Positions 1-7,346 of a stretch of 45,904 nt of DNA are shown piece after piece. Within the stretch, counting starts at the first letter, position 1. Each line of letters starts with the position of its first letter. Both the position numbers and the translations under genes were made by a program. Under the pieces are notes generated by a model. It saw only the letters and a program-made list of their open reading frames with translations. It did not search any database and had not been told where the DNA came from. This stretch comes from Candidatus Saccharimonadota bacterium (GTDB lineage: Bacteria > Patescibacteriota > Saccharimonadia > Saccharimonadales > Saccharimonadaceae), in contig JAFSNI010000015.1 of NCBI GenBank assembly GCA_017447485.1, positions 1 to 45,904 on the forward strand, in the 5' to 3' direction.

Positions 1-345
1 GGAGTTCATGTCCTGGATTTTAGTAGTGCGAAGGTTGATTGAGAGGACTTCGCCGATATTATCGCCATATTTAATAAAATCGCCAATATCGTAATAGTTA
101 TCTGCGACGATTTCAAGGCCGCGGAAAATGTCTTTCATGGCGTCTTGAAGTGCGAAACCGATAATGATGGAAGCGATACCAACGCCGGCAAGCATGGAAC
201 TAACGTTGATGCCGAAAAATTGAAGAATGATTAGAATAACGATAATGACAGCGACAGCGCAAATGACACTTTTTAACATCCGAAGATAAGTTTTGCGTTT
301 TTTGTTGGCAAAGACTTTCGGTTTTTTGTCTTTTTTGTCGCTCAT
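1..345 (-). CDS. MscS-family mechanosensitive channel, N-terminal part (cut by window edge)
   Basis: Small-conductance mechanosensitive channel of the inner membrane, which releases solutes on hypo-osmotic shock. About 115 residues are visible. A lysine-rich start is followed by a hydrophobic segment, then a pore-helix-like stretch (GVGIASIIIGFALQDAMKD) and the start of the beta domain (FIKYGDNIGEVLSINLRTTKI), the usual order for MscS TM3 and the following domain. The N-terminus is short, with only one clear membrane helix before TM3. The C-terminus lies beyond base 1. The ATG is 2 bases after the stop of the preceding thioredoxin-fold gene. No Shine-Dalgarno is seen, but TACAAT lies 6 bases before the ATG. 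Confidence 0.85.
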   Translation of the reverse strand, partial: MSDKKDKKPKVFANKKRKTYLRMLKSVICAVAVIIVILIILQFFGINVSSMLAGVGIASIIIGFALQDAMKDIFRGLEIVADNYYDIGDFIKYGDNIGEVLSINLRTTKIQDMNS

Positions 346-347
346 GG

Positions 348-602
348 TTATATTGTATAATACAAAACTTCATTTATCAATGGTAGGTTGCGACCGCGCC
401 ACATGGCGAGAACTTCGCCATTGTTGCCGAGAGCAATGATAGTCGGGTATTCCACAATGTCGTAAGTTTCGCAAAAACTGGTATTCTCGTCTGGGTTCAT
501 GGTTTCGATTTCTTTGCCGGTTTGGCGACGAAAATTCTCAAGCCAGTCCGTTACGCTTCTTGTATAATCTTCGTTGTCCCTAAAAATACATACCACCCGC
601 AT
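348..602 (-). CDS. Small thioredoxin-fold protein without CxxC
   Basis: 84 residues. The C-terminal half (YDIVEYPTIIALGNNGEVLAMW) has the pattern of the thioredoxin cis-proline loop (V-x-x-x-P-T) followed by two strands and a short helix. The place where a CxxC redox site would be reads FRDNEDYT, so there is no dithiol; the only cysteines are at residue 5 and near residue 44. A thiol-disulfide role is therefore unlikely as written. It lies between nrdR (4-base gap) and the mscS-like gene (2-base gap) and is probably co-transcribed. Its function is unknown; the fold assignment is from pattern only. Confidence 0.6.
   Translation of the reverse strand: MRVVCIFRDNEDYTRSVTDWLENFRRQTGKEIETMNPDENTSFCETYDIVEYPTIIALGNNGEVLAMWRGRNLPLINEVLYYTI
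352..357 (-). promoter_or_regulatory. Candidate leaderless promoter -10 of the mscS-like gene
   Basis: TACAAT lies 6 bases before the ATG, inside the last codons of the upstream gene. No TG extension and no Shine-Dalgarno. The spacing matches the other leaderless candidates of the window, but co-transcription with the upstream gene is equally possible. Confidence 0.35.
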
Positions 603-606
603 AAGT

Positions 607-1056
607 TTATCTTTTTCCCTTTTGTTCTTTTAAAATGATTTCAAAATCTTCAAGAGTTTTAAATTCGCGAAAAACGCTGGCGAAACGGACGTAGGCAACT
701 TCGTTGACTTCAGCGAGAACATCAAGGACGGCTTCGCCGATTTGTTTGGAGGTGATTTGGTCAGTGCCGAAACTATATAAAATATCCGTAGCACGGTTAA
801 CGACGTTTTCAATCTCGAGTTCGGAGTTGAAAAACTTGCCAACGCTACGCTTAACGGCGAGGAGAAGCTTATCGCGATCATAGATTTCTTTGTTGCCACT
901 ACGCTTTGTGACCGTGAGTTGCGGCATCTCAATGCGCTCATAAGTGGTAAAACGACGACCGTCGGTAGCTTCGCGGCGACGGCGAATCATTTTTCCGTCC
1001 AAAGTCTCGCGACTTTCTAGAACCTTACTGTCACCGATACGGAAGTTGAAATCCAT
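607..1056 (-). CDS. nrdR: Transcriptional repressor NrdR, zinc-ribbon cysteines lost
   Basis: NrdR represses ribonucleotide reductase genes, sensing ATP/dATP through an ATP-cone. At 149 residues it is normal length. The family signature RRRREx..RRFTTYE is present near residues 25-41, and the ATP-cone follows (VTKRSGNKEIYDRDKLLLAV onward). The four zinc ligands expected at about residues 3, 6, 30 and 33 are Phe, Arg, Ala and Gly, so the DNA-binding zinc ribbon lacks its metal site. The start is well fixed: a strong AAGGAGG lies about 6 bases before the ATG, and no upstream in-frame extension carrying cysteines is present. It follows ftsZ by 9 bases. Confidence 0.9.
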   Translation of the reverse strand: MDFNFRIGDSKVLESRETLDGKMIRRRREATDGRRFTTYERIEMPQLTVTKRSGNKEIYDRDKLLLAVKRSVGKFFNSELEIENVVNRATDILYSFGTDQITSKQIGEAVLDVLAEVNEVAYVRFASVFREFKTLEDFEIILKEQKGKR

Positions 1057-1065
1057 GGACCCTCC

Positions 1066-2220
1066 TTAATCTTTTTTCTTCTTGCTCCTTAAGCGTTCGC
1101 GGAGAGACGGCGGAACGTCCATCTCATCATCGCTGGCGACTGGCTCTGGTTCTGGTTCACTCTTAATAGAATCCCACATGTTGGACTTGTTCTCGACAGC
1201 AAAATCTTTTGGCTCGGCAGTTGGAGCGCCGAGCTCCTCGGTTTGCGGCTCGGTGGCCACAGGTTCATTATAATAATCAGAGTCAAATCCGGTCGCGACC
1301 ACGGTAACGACAATTTCGTCCTCAAGTTCTGGGCGAATTGAAGCACCGAAAATAATGTTAGCATCCGGAGAAACGGCGCCAGTGATAACTTCGGCGGCTT
1401 CTTGAACTTCACTCATAGACATATCATAACCACCAGCGACACTAAAGAGCACGCCGCGGGCACCTTCGATTTTAACTTCAATCAGCGGAGATTCAACGGC
1501 TTGCTGCGCAGCGATAACGGCGCGATTTTCACCAGAAGCACGGCCGATGCCCATGAGGGCGGAGCCAGCGTTTTTCATGATAGCTTTAACATCGGCGAAG
1601 TCGAGGTTAATCAAAGAATGCTCAGTAATGAGTTCGGAAATACCCTGGACGCCTTGGCGAAGGACGTCATCGGCGATTTTGAAGGTTTCAAGAAGAGGAG
1701 TGCGAGGATCGATAGTCTGGAGTAGTCTATCGTTTGGAATTGTAATAAGGGCATCAACTTGGCGAGCGAGTTTATCAATCGCGAGGTCAGCATTGGCGCG
1801 ACGGCGAGCGCCCTCAAAAGTAAATGGCTTCGTCGCAACACCGACCGTTAAGATGTCCTTCTTGCGAGATTCTTCAGCGACGATTGGGCCAGCGCCAGAA
1901 CCAGTACCGCCGCCAGCGCCAAGCGTAATAAAGACCATATCCGCACCGTCAAGGGCTTTGTCGATTGCCTCGCGGCCTTCTTCGGCGGCTTCACGACCTT
2001 TTTCTGGGTCACCACCGGCACCAAGACCTTTACCGATATGAACTTTGACATCTGCAGAAGAATGGTGCAAAGCCTGTGCATCAGTATTAATGGCTACGAA
2101 TTCCACCCCAGTTAAGCCCACTTCTTTCATTCTTTCAACAGCGGAGCCACCGGCACCACCAACGCCCACAACTTTAATGCTTGCTTTGCTTTCCACCTCT
2201 GTCGGTTTAACTTCTGGCAT
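1066..2220 (-). CDS. ftsZ: Cell division protein FtsZ
   Basis: Tubulin-like GTPase that forms the cytokinetic ring. 384 residues, normal length. The nucleotide-binding signature GGGTGSG is at residues 103-109 and the T7 catalytic loop NLDFADV at 205-211. A variable acidic linker (about 315-365) leads to a conserved C-terminal tail, DVPPSLRERLR followed by a lysine cluster, which in the family binds FtsA. Start supported by GAGG about 8 bases upstream. It lies directly downstream of ftsA, the common division-gene order, with nrdR immediately after it. Confidence 0.97.
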   Translation of the reverse strand: MPEVKPTEVESKASIKVVGVGGAGGSAVERMKEVGLTGVEFVAINTDAQALHHSSADVKVHIGKGLGAGGDPEKGREAAEEGREAIDKALDGADMVFITLGAGGGTGSGAGPIVAEESRKKDILTVGVATKPFTFEGARRRANADLAIDKLARQVDALITIPNDRLLQTIDPRTPLLETFKIADDVLRQGVQGISELITEHSLINLDFADVKAIMKNAGSALMGIGRASGENRAVIAAQQAVESPLIEVKIEGARGVLFSVAGGYDMSMSEVQEAAEVITGAVSPDANIIFGASIRPELEDEIVVTVVATGFDSDYYNEPVATEPQTEELGAPTAEPKDFAVENKSNMWDSIKSEPEPEPVASDDEMDVPPSLRERLRSKKKKD

Positions 2221-2281
2221 AAAATTTCCTCGCTTTATATATCTTTAATATACACCTTGTAGCGGTTTTTCGCAAGGGGTT

Positions 2282-3517
2282 TTAGAACTTTGAGAAGATT
2301 TTTTTGAAGAAGCTGGGGGCTTTGGGAAGTTTGAGAGACTTTTTAGATTTTTTATTAGTTGGAACATCCAGGGCGACTTCTTCAGCGGCAAGCAAGGCGA
2401 GACCAACAGCAACGGCAAACTCTGGTTTTTCGACGGCCTCAGAAACGCCACCAAAGCCTTGCGGAACACCGATTTTAACCGCGGCTTCCAAGGCCTGTTT
2501 AGCAAAAAGGTCGATATCGCGCATCTTGGCGCCGCCGCCAGTTAGAATAATTCCTTCCGGGAGACGTTGGTCGTAGCGTGCGGCTTTTAGCTTCTTTCTG
2601 ATTTCGCCAAAAATTTCATCGAGACGAGCTTTAACGACTTCTTCAACTTCTTTTCTTTCAAAGGCGCGTTCGGTTTTCCCTTCTTTGCCGATTCTAATGA
2701 CTGGATTTTTATCAGAATCAAACTTTCCGGTCACGAAACGGGTTTTAATTTCTTCGGCCATTTCTGGGTCGATGGCAAGGACAATGGCAAGGTCGTTCGT
2801 AATGTTGTTTGAGCCAGCCGGAACGACGCCAACATATTGTAAATCACCTTCTTCATAGACCGCAACGGAAGTAGTAGCGGCACCCATATCGATAACTGCA
2901 ACACCATTTTCTTTTTGACGTTCGGTCAAAACGGCTTTTGCGGCAGCAACGACGCTTGGGATAAGTCTCTTTGCTTCAACGTCAGCGGCCATGGTCGCTT
3001 TTTTCAAGTTTTCACAATTTGGGGTGAGGGCGGAAATCACGTTCGCGCGCATCTCTAATCTCGCACCTGACATACCGAGGGGGTCTTTGATGCCGCCTTG
3101 GCCATCGAGAGCATATTCAAGGGGGACGACGTCTAGAACATCACGGTTAGCAGGAATGCGACCGGTAACAGCGACATCCTCGACGCGGTCTAAATCTTGG
3201 TCGTTAATTTCATGTTCAACTGTACCAACGGCAATCATGCCTTCGGTTTTGGTAGAAAGAATCTGAGAACCGTTAATTGAAACATAGGCATTTCTAACCT
3301 CATAACCACTCATGCGTTCAGCTTCGCCGAGCATTTTGTCAATCGAGCTAGCTGGACCAGTCAAATTGGCAGGAACGCCTTTTCGCATACCGGCGGTTTT
3401 GCCTTCGTTGTAGCCAACTACGGCGACAGCGCCGTCCTTATTGACGGTAGCAATGATGGTGCGGACATTTTCGGTGCCCACATCGAGGCCAGTAACAAAG
3501 CGCTTATCGTTATCCAT
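2282..3517 (-). CDS. ftsA: Cell division protein FtsA
   Basis: Actin-like ATPase that anchors FtsZ to the membrane. 411 residues. It opens with FVTGLDVGTENVRTIIA (phosphate-1 motif), has the SHS2/1C region with NVISAL, a second phosphate motif (VAVIDMGAATTSVAVYEEG) and the adenosine motif IILTGGGAKMRDID. The extreme C-terminus (SFFKKIFSKF) is a short amphipathic helix, the usual membrane-targeting sequence. It is preceded by TGC-TACAAT exactly 6 bases before the ATG, with no Shine-Dalgarno, so the transcript may be leaderless. ftsZ follows after 61 bases. Confidence 0.96.
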   Translation of the reverse strand: MDNDKRFVTGLDVGTENVRTIIATVNKDGAVAVVGYNEGKTAGMRKGVPANLTGPASSIDKMLGEAERMSGYEVRNAYVSINGSQILSTKTEGMIAVGTVEHEINDQDLDRVEDVAVTGRIPANRDVLDVVPLEYALDGQGGIKDPLGMSGARLEMRANVISALTPNCENLKKATMAADVEAKRLIPSVVAAAKAVLTERQKENGVAVIDMGAATTSVAVYEEGDLQYVGVVPAGSNNITNDLAIVLAIDPEMAEEIKTRFVTGKFDSDKNPVIRIGKEGKTERAFERKEVEEVVKARLDEIFGEIRKKLKAARYDQRLPEGIILTGGGAKMRDIDLFAKQALEAAVKIGVPQGFGGVSEAVEKPEFAVAVGLALLAAEEVALDVPTNKKSKKSLKLPKAPSFFKKIFSKF

Positions 3518-3523
3518 AAGCTT

Positions 3524-3532
3524 ATTGTAGCA
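3524..3532 (-). promoter_or_regulatory. Candidate leaderless extended -10 promoter of ftsA
   Basis: TGC-TACAAT with 6 bases between the hexamer and the ATG. Transcription starting 7 bases downstream of the -10 would begin at the A of the ATG. It sits in the short gap after map. Confidence 0.55.
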
Positions 3533-3534
3533 TA

Positions 3535-4311
3535 CTAGTCCGGCAACGTCAAAACTTCGTAACCGTCTTTAGTGACAAGGATAGTATGTTCACAGTGACA
3601 ACCGATGGAGCCATCATTCATTTTGACGGTCCAGTTGTCGTCGCCTTCGATGTGGTTCGCGGGTTTACCGAGACAAGACATCGGTTCGATGCAGATGGTG
3701 TCGCCTTCAACCAGTTTATAGCCGTGGCCCTTTTTACCATAATTCGGAACTTCTGGGGCATCGTGCATTTCTTTGTCGATGCCGTGGCCGACGTAATTTT
3801 CAATCACGCCGAGGTGACCTTTTCGTAAAACATTTTCGACGGCGGCACCGATAGTACCGATAGCGACGCCAGGCTTAACTTGTTCAATTCCCTCCCACAT
3901 GGCAGATTCAGTCACGCTAATCATTTTTTTCACGGCTGGCGAGCCTTCGCCACCGACAAGCATGGTAAAGGCGGAATCAGTGAAGTAGCCTTTATAATAT
4001 ATATCTAGGTCAAAAGAGACTTTGTCACCGACTTCAAGCGGCTCGTCTTTTGGTGCGCCGTGGACGAGTTCGTCGTTAACGGAGATACAAATTGCACCTG
4101 GGAACTCTTCGTCAAGCATATCGTAGGCAACTCCAGCGCCACGCTTTACAATTTCTTTGCGCACCCAAGCATCAATTTCTTTGCCAGTCATGCCGGGCTG
4201 AACGTAGTTTTTGAGATCCCTAAGGAGATTACCGAGGATTTTGCCGCCTTCACGCATGGCGGTAATTTTTTCTTGAAGTTTTTCTGGAGCAGTATTATTG
4301 ATGTTGAGCAT
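3535..4311 (-). CDS. map: Type I methionine aminopeptidase
   Basis: Removes the initiator methionine from nascent proteins. 258 residues from the chosen ATG; the open frame extends further upstream but only as a shadow of adk. Metal ligands are visible: Asp in SFDLD, Asp in FTDSAFT, His in GHGI, Glu in CIEPM and Glu in CEHT. A substrate-pocket His lies in VHGAP. GGAG 8 bases before the ATG supports the start, and the gene begins 1 base after the adk stop, so the two are translationally linked. The adk-map pairing is a frequent arrangement in bacterial ribosomal-protein regions; here it has been separated from them. Confidence 0.95.
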   Translation of the reverse strand: MLNINNTAPEKLQEKITAMREGGKILGNLLRDLKNYVQPGMTGKEIDAWVRKEIVKRGAGVAYDMLDEEFPGAICISVNDELVHGAPKDEPLEVGDKVSFDLDIYYKGYFTDSAFTMLVGGEGSPAVKKMISVTESAMWEGIEQVKPGVAIGTIGAAVENVLRKGHLGVIENYVGHGIDKEMHDAPEVPNYGKKGHGYKLVEGDTICIEPMSCLGKPANHIEGDDNWTVKMNDGSIGCHCEHTILVTKDGYEVLTLPD

Positions 4312-4312
4312 G

Positions 4313-4906
4313 TTATTCTCCGTAACTTTTTTCGATTTCTCCACCGTTGACGTCATCTTTTTGGAGGGTGGCGTTTGGATTAAACTTTTGGACCGTGGCG
4401 ATAAGACGGCCGGTAACAGTGCCAATTTCGCCAACGCCATTGACGTGTGCAACTGGGATATGATGTGCTTCCAACAGAGGCAGAATTGAACAAATATTTT
4501 GTTCAAAGATGGCGAAGCGACGGTCAATGCTTTCCTTTTCTTGATCGTCGTCACGACCACGGAGAGTGAGGCGGGCGTAGAGTTCTTCTTTCGGGACATC
4601 GAGGATGATAGCGCCGTCAATTTTATCTGCCATGTGGTCAGTGAGATATTTCGCCTGGGCCTCAGTGCGAGGATAACCGTCCAGGATTACGTCAAAACCT
4701 TCGGCTTCGGCTTTTGCAATTTGTCTATCCATGAGTTTAATCACATCTTCATCTGGGATAAGGTTGCCTTTGTCGATAACCTCAGCATACTCACCAGTGT
4801 CACGAATAGCTTGGCCGACTGAAAGCCAGCGCCAGCCGAAAAATTCAGAGAGGGCCTTGCCCTGGGTGCCTTTGCCTGAACCTGCTAAACCAAATAAAAT
4901 AATCAT
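4313..4906 (-). CDS. adk: Adenylate kinase family protein (short LID)
   Basis: Interconverts ATP + AMP and 2 ADP in the cytosol. 197 residues. P-loop GLAGSGKGTQ at residues 6-15, the AMP-site motif DGYPRT near 98, and an RLTLRGRDDDQ segment at the LID entrance. The LID is short and has no zinc-binding cysteines. The C-terminal 40 residues diverge from the classical enzyme, so a related nucleoside monophosphate kinase activity is possible. It has its own promoter (TGC-TATAAT about 21 bases upstream) and an AGGAG Shine-Dalgarno, unlike the leaderless genes nearby. Confidence 0.85.
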   Translation of the reverse strand: MIILFGLAGSGKGTQGKALSEFFGWRWLSVGQAIRDTGEYAEVIDKGNLIPDEDVIKLMDRQIAKAEAEGFDVILDGYPRTEAQAKYLTDHMADKIDGAIILDVPKEELYARLTLRGRDDDQEKESIDRRFAIFEQNICSILPLLEAHHIPVAHVNGVGEIGTVTGRLIATVQKFNPNATLQKDDVNGGEIEKSYGE

Positions 4907-4927
4907 TTTAACTCCTTTTGTATATAT

Positions 4928-4936
4928 ATTATAGCA
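4928..4936 (-). promoter_or_regulatory. Extended -10 promoter of adk-map
   Basis: TGC-TATAAT, followed after about 21 bases by the adk ATG. The leader carries AAAGGAG, so this unit is not leaderless. Confidence 0.55.
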
Positions 4937-4944
4937 TCAAAAAT

Positions 4945-4963
4945 CTCCCCGAGGGGAGTTTTT
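4945..4963 (-). terminator. Rho-independent terminator after rpsU
   Basis: A GC-rich hairpin (CTCCC / GGGAG with a CGAG loop) is flanked by an A-run on one side and a T-run on the other. It lies in the 58-base gap between the rpsU stop and adk, directly after rpsU. Confidence 0.75.
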
Positions 4964-4964
4964 G

Positions 4965-5183
4965 TTATTTAAGACCAAGTTTGATGCGTTCAGTCTTTTC
5001 GGCCTTGCGTGCCTCACGGATGATAGCCTTAACGCGGCGCTCACGCTTGGAAATAGGCTTTGCGAAGCGCATCTGAGACTTCTTCAAAGGCATAATACCG
5101 CTCTGAAGAACCTTGCGATTAAAACGACGAATGATGTTTTCATTCGCTTCACCCTGATCTTTTCTAGTAACTTTAATTGCCAT
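4965..5183 (-). CDS. rpsU: 30S ribosomal protein S21
   Basis: Small basic ribosomal protein of the 30S platform. 72 residues, with the family pattern NIIRRFNRKVLQSGIMP followed by a lysine/arginine-rich helix (SKRERRVKAIIREARKAEK). It stands alone: a promoter lies directly upstream, and a terminator directly downstream. No Shine-Dalgarno is visible. TGA-TATAAT lies 9 bases before the ATG, giving a leader of only 2-3 bases at most. Confidence 0.93.
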   Translation of the reverse strand: MAIKVTRKDQGEANENIIRRFNRKVLQSGIMPLKKSQMRFAKPISKRERRVKAIIREARKAEKTERIKLGLK

Positions 5184-5192
5184 ATTATATAT

Positions 5193-5201
5193 ATTATATC
5201 A
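5193..5201 (-). promoter_or_regulatory. Extended -10 promoter of rpsU (near-leaderless)
   Basis: TGA-TATAAT with 9 bases to the ATG and no Shine-Dalgarno between. Confidence 0.5.
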
Positions 5202-5221
5202 CAGTTTATTTAATAAAACAA

Positions 5222-5298
5222 TGGCGGATCCGACGAGACTCGAACTCGCGACCTCTGCCGTGACAGGGCAGCGCTCTAACCAACTGAGCTACGAATCC
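5222..5298 (-). tRNA. tRNA-Asp (GTC)
   Basis: A full cloverleaf can be folded: acceptor GGATTCG/CGGATCC, D-stem GCTC/GAGC, anticodon stem CTGCC/GGCAG with loop CTGTCAC (anticodon GTC), T-arm GCGAG TTCGAGT CTCGT, discriminator G. The CCA end is encoded. Length 77 bases. Confidence 0.97.
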
Positions 5299-5312
5299 AC
5301 TTTATGGATAGT

Positions 5313-5341
5313 ATTATAACGCATCTTAAGGATAAAATCAA
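5313..5341 (-). promoter_or_regulatory. Promoter of tRNA-Asp
   Basis: TTGATT (5336-5341) and TATAAT (5313-5318) with a 17-base spacer. The -35 overlaps the stop of the DHH-like gene, and the -10 is 14 bases before the tRNA 5' end. Confidence 0.7.
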
Positions 5342-6966
5342 GGGTTGTTTTGTGGTGGCATCATGGTGCTGCTAAAATCAATCGGCGGGGTCGGCGGAGG
5401 CGGTAAGATTTCATCATTTGAGGCTGGCGCGTAGTTGATCTCTGGGACGCCATTGATTTCTGGCTCGGTTGGAGCGGATGGCGCTAGAGAAGCGGCAGGG
5501 TTAGCAGTCTGGCTAGCGTTATTAGCTTCAGCGAGAGCATCTTCTAACATTTGACCATAGCGGTTGGAATTTTCGCTTAAATTGTCGGTGGTAAAATCGG
5601 CCGATGGCGCGATAGTAGTTTCAGGGCTTGAGAGAACCGACGGGGTTGCAAGCGAAGGCTCTGGGATGGCTGGGGCTTCTGGGGCTTGTGGCATTTCCGG
5701 CGCTTCTGGAGTGGCTGGCGCGGCTGAGATTTCTGGGGCAGTTGGGATTGCAAAATCTGAGGCCGGAGCCGGTTCAGACGAAGCTGGCGCGGTTGGGGCT
5801 AAAGTCGGCGTTGGTTCGAGAATTGGAGCGGGAGATTCTGGTTGCTCTGAGACAATTTCATTCCCTGCGGCGTCAATGCGCAATGGTTCGTTGGTCGCTT
5901 CTGGGGTGGTGACACTACTACCTTGAGCTAGGCCAGCGGCGACGGCTTGGAGATCGGCCAAGAGTTCGGAATCTTCGGACTTGTCTGATGCAGAATCAGT
6001 AGATTCAGACTCGGTTTTAGACTCGGAGCCGGTAGCAGAATCAGGGTTGGAGCTAGTTTCAGAATCTTCTTCTGGATTGTGGTCAATGTTAAGTGAAGCT
6101 AGTGAATCTTCGTTCGTATTGTCCTCTCTGAAGCCTTTAGCGGATGAGAACATAAACATATTGTCAGATTCTAGAGAAATATTATCGGCGATTAGTTGGC
6201 GGTCGGCGCCAGACTTCATAAGTTCAGAAGCGATTTGTAGAGTGGTAGCAGTGGTTTTAGCGTTAGAGAAATGATCTGTGGCGGAGACTATGCCGGTTAA
6301 GAAGGCAGTAGCTTCTTCTCCAGTGAGAGCATCTTTACCACCGATACTATAAATCAACCTGGCGGCCATCTCAGAGACCGAACTGGCAGTTTTGTCACTC
6401 CATTCAATGTCGCCAAATTTGCCTGGATTGCCGGTGGTGATGTTGGCGACGGTAGCGTCGTGCATGACGCGGCCATGTTCACGGAGAGCGTCATCAAGGT
6501 CGATGCCGTTGGCGACATTCAAAGCCAACACGAATTCAATATTAAAATCGCCGTAGGAAAATTCAAGATCATCATTATCAATGCGGGTTTTATATGGCGT
6601 GATAAAAATCTTCACGAAATCGCCGTCTAACTTGTAGCGGAGATGGTCAGCCTTTTCTTTATTCAAGGCGATGACAAAATCTTTCAATACATCCGCGGTG
6701 GTTTCAAAAGTCTCTTCTGGCTTCAAAAATTCAAGGGCGTTTGGGGTTTTGCCAGAGTAAATCGAGGTGGCACGTTTACCAACGCGATCAAGACAAATCG
6801 AAAGGCCAATGGCAGCGGCGATTTCATCAACGGATGGGTCAGACGACAAGGCGATCAAAATATTATGCACTTCAGAAATCTTACCAGCGATCTCCTTCAT
6901 CATATCCTCTGGCGTTGGGGCGTTGTTATCTGGGGTGATATTTTCTGTTTTTTCTTGATCAGGCAT
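5338..6966 (-). CDS. DHH/NrnA-like protein with degenerate active site and long disordered tail
   Basis: 542 residues from the ATG preceded by GAAAGG; the frame is open further upstream without support. Residues 1 to about 300 follow the layout of DHH-DHHA1 phosphoesterases (NrnA type). SSDPSVDEIAAAIGLSICL sits where the first Asp motif (H-N-P-D-G-D) should be, FGDIEWSDKTASSVSEMAARL matches the post-DHH block, and FLTGIVSATDHFSNAKTTATTLQIASELM matches the next block. The metal-binding residues are not kept: motif I lacks His and its first Asp pair, and the DHH itself reads MHDATVAN. Enzymatic activity is therefore doubtful. From about residue 335 to the end the chain is low-complexity, rich in Pro, Ala, Glu and Ser, probably disordered. 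Role unknown. Confidence 0.65.
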   Translation of the reverse strand: MPDQEKTENITPDNNAPTPEDMMKEIAGKISEVHNILIALSSDPSVDEIAAAIGLSICLDRVGKRATSIYSGKTPNALEFLKPEETFETTADVLKDFVIALNKEKADHLRYKLDGDFVKIFITPYKTRIDNDDLEFSYGDFNIEFVLALNVANGIDLDDALREHGRVMHDATVANITTGNPGKFGDIEWSDKTASSVSEMAARLIYSIGGKDALTGEEATAFLTGIVSATDHFSNAKTTATTLQIASELMKSGADRQLIADNISLESDNMFMFSSAKGFREDNTNEDSLASLNIDHNPEEDSETSSNPDSATGSESKTESESTDSASDKSEDSELLADLQAVAAGLAQGSSVTTPEATNEPLRIDAAGNEIVSEQPESPAPILEPTPTLAPTAPASSEPAPASDFAIPTAPEISAAPATPEAPEMPQAPEAPAIPEPSLATPSVLSSPETTIAPSADFTTDNLSENSNRYGQMLEDALAEANNASQTANPAASLAPSAPTEPEINGVPEINYAPASNDEILPPPPTPPIDFSSTMMPPQNNP

Positions 6967-7029
6967 AATTACCTTTCTACTTTTTATATTAGCATAAGCG
7001 TTCGGATTTGGCAACCACTGTTTTCGCCC

Positions 7030-7058
7030 TTTACTTTTCAGAGAATATGGTGTATAAT
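7030..7058 (+). promoter_or_regulatory. Promoter of rpsT
   Basis: TTTACT (7030-7035) and TATAAT (7053-7058), 17-base spacer. An AGGA Shine-Dalgarno just before the ATG at 7098 completes a conventional leader of about 33 bases. Confidence 0.7.
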
Positions 7059-7097
7059 AAATAAAAGTCATTAATTTTTAATCTATATAGGAAAAAA

Positions 7098-7346
7098 ATG
7101 CCGATTATTAAATCTGCCAAGAAGGCCGCTCGCCAAGCGACGAAGCGCACAGAACACAATGTGGAAATCAAAAAAGATATTAAAGCTGCAGTTAAAGCTT
7201 TTAAGGCTAAACCAAGTGCAAAAACTTTGGCAAAAGCACAATCTGAGTATGATAAAGCGGTGAAAAAAAATCTTTTGAAGAAAAATACGGCTTCGCGTCG
7301 TAAAGCTGGGCTTCACGCATTCCTCAAGAGCGTTAGCGCAAAGTAG
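7098..7346 (+). CDS. rpsT: 30S ribosomal protein S20
   Basis: Primary 16S rRNA-binding protein. 82 residues, strongly basic, with the S20 pattern PIIKSAKKAARQATKRTEHN at the start and the C-terminal KKNLLKKNTASRRKAGLHAF. It is monocistronic, with its own promoter. Its last 14 bases overlap the end of the convergent holA-like gene, and no terminator is visible between the two. Confidence 0.95.
   Translation: MPIIKSAKKAARQATKRTEHNVEIKKDIKAAVKAFKAKPSAKTLAKAQSEYDKAVKKNLLKKNTASRRKAGLHAFLKSVSAK

Noticed and set aside
2221-2281. Terminator between ftsA and ftsZ
   Set aside because: A weak CCTTG/CAAGG pairing exists but it has no T-run and a poor stem; read-through from ftsA to ftsZ is more likely.
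5564-5926. Long plus-strand open frames opposite the Pro/Ala/Glu/Ser tail of the DHH-like protein
   Set aside because: They are repetitive Gly/Ala/Ser translations of the complement of a low-complexity coding region, without start signals.
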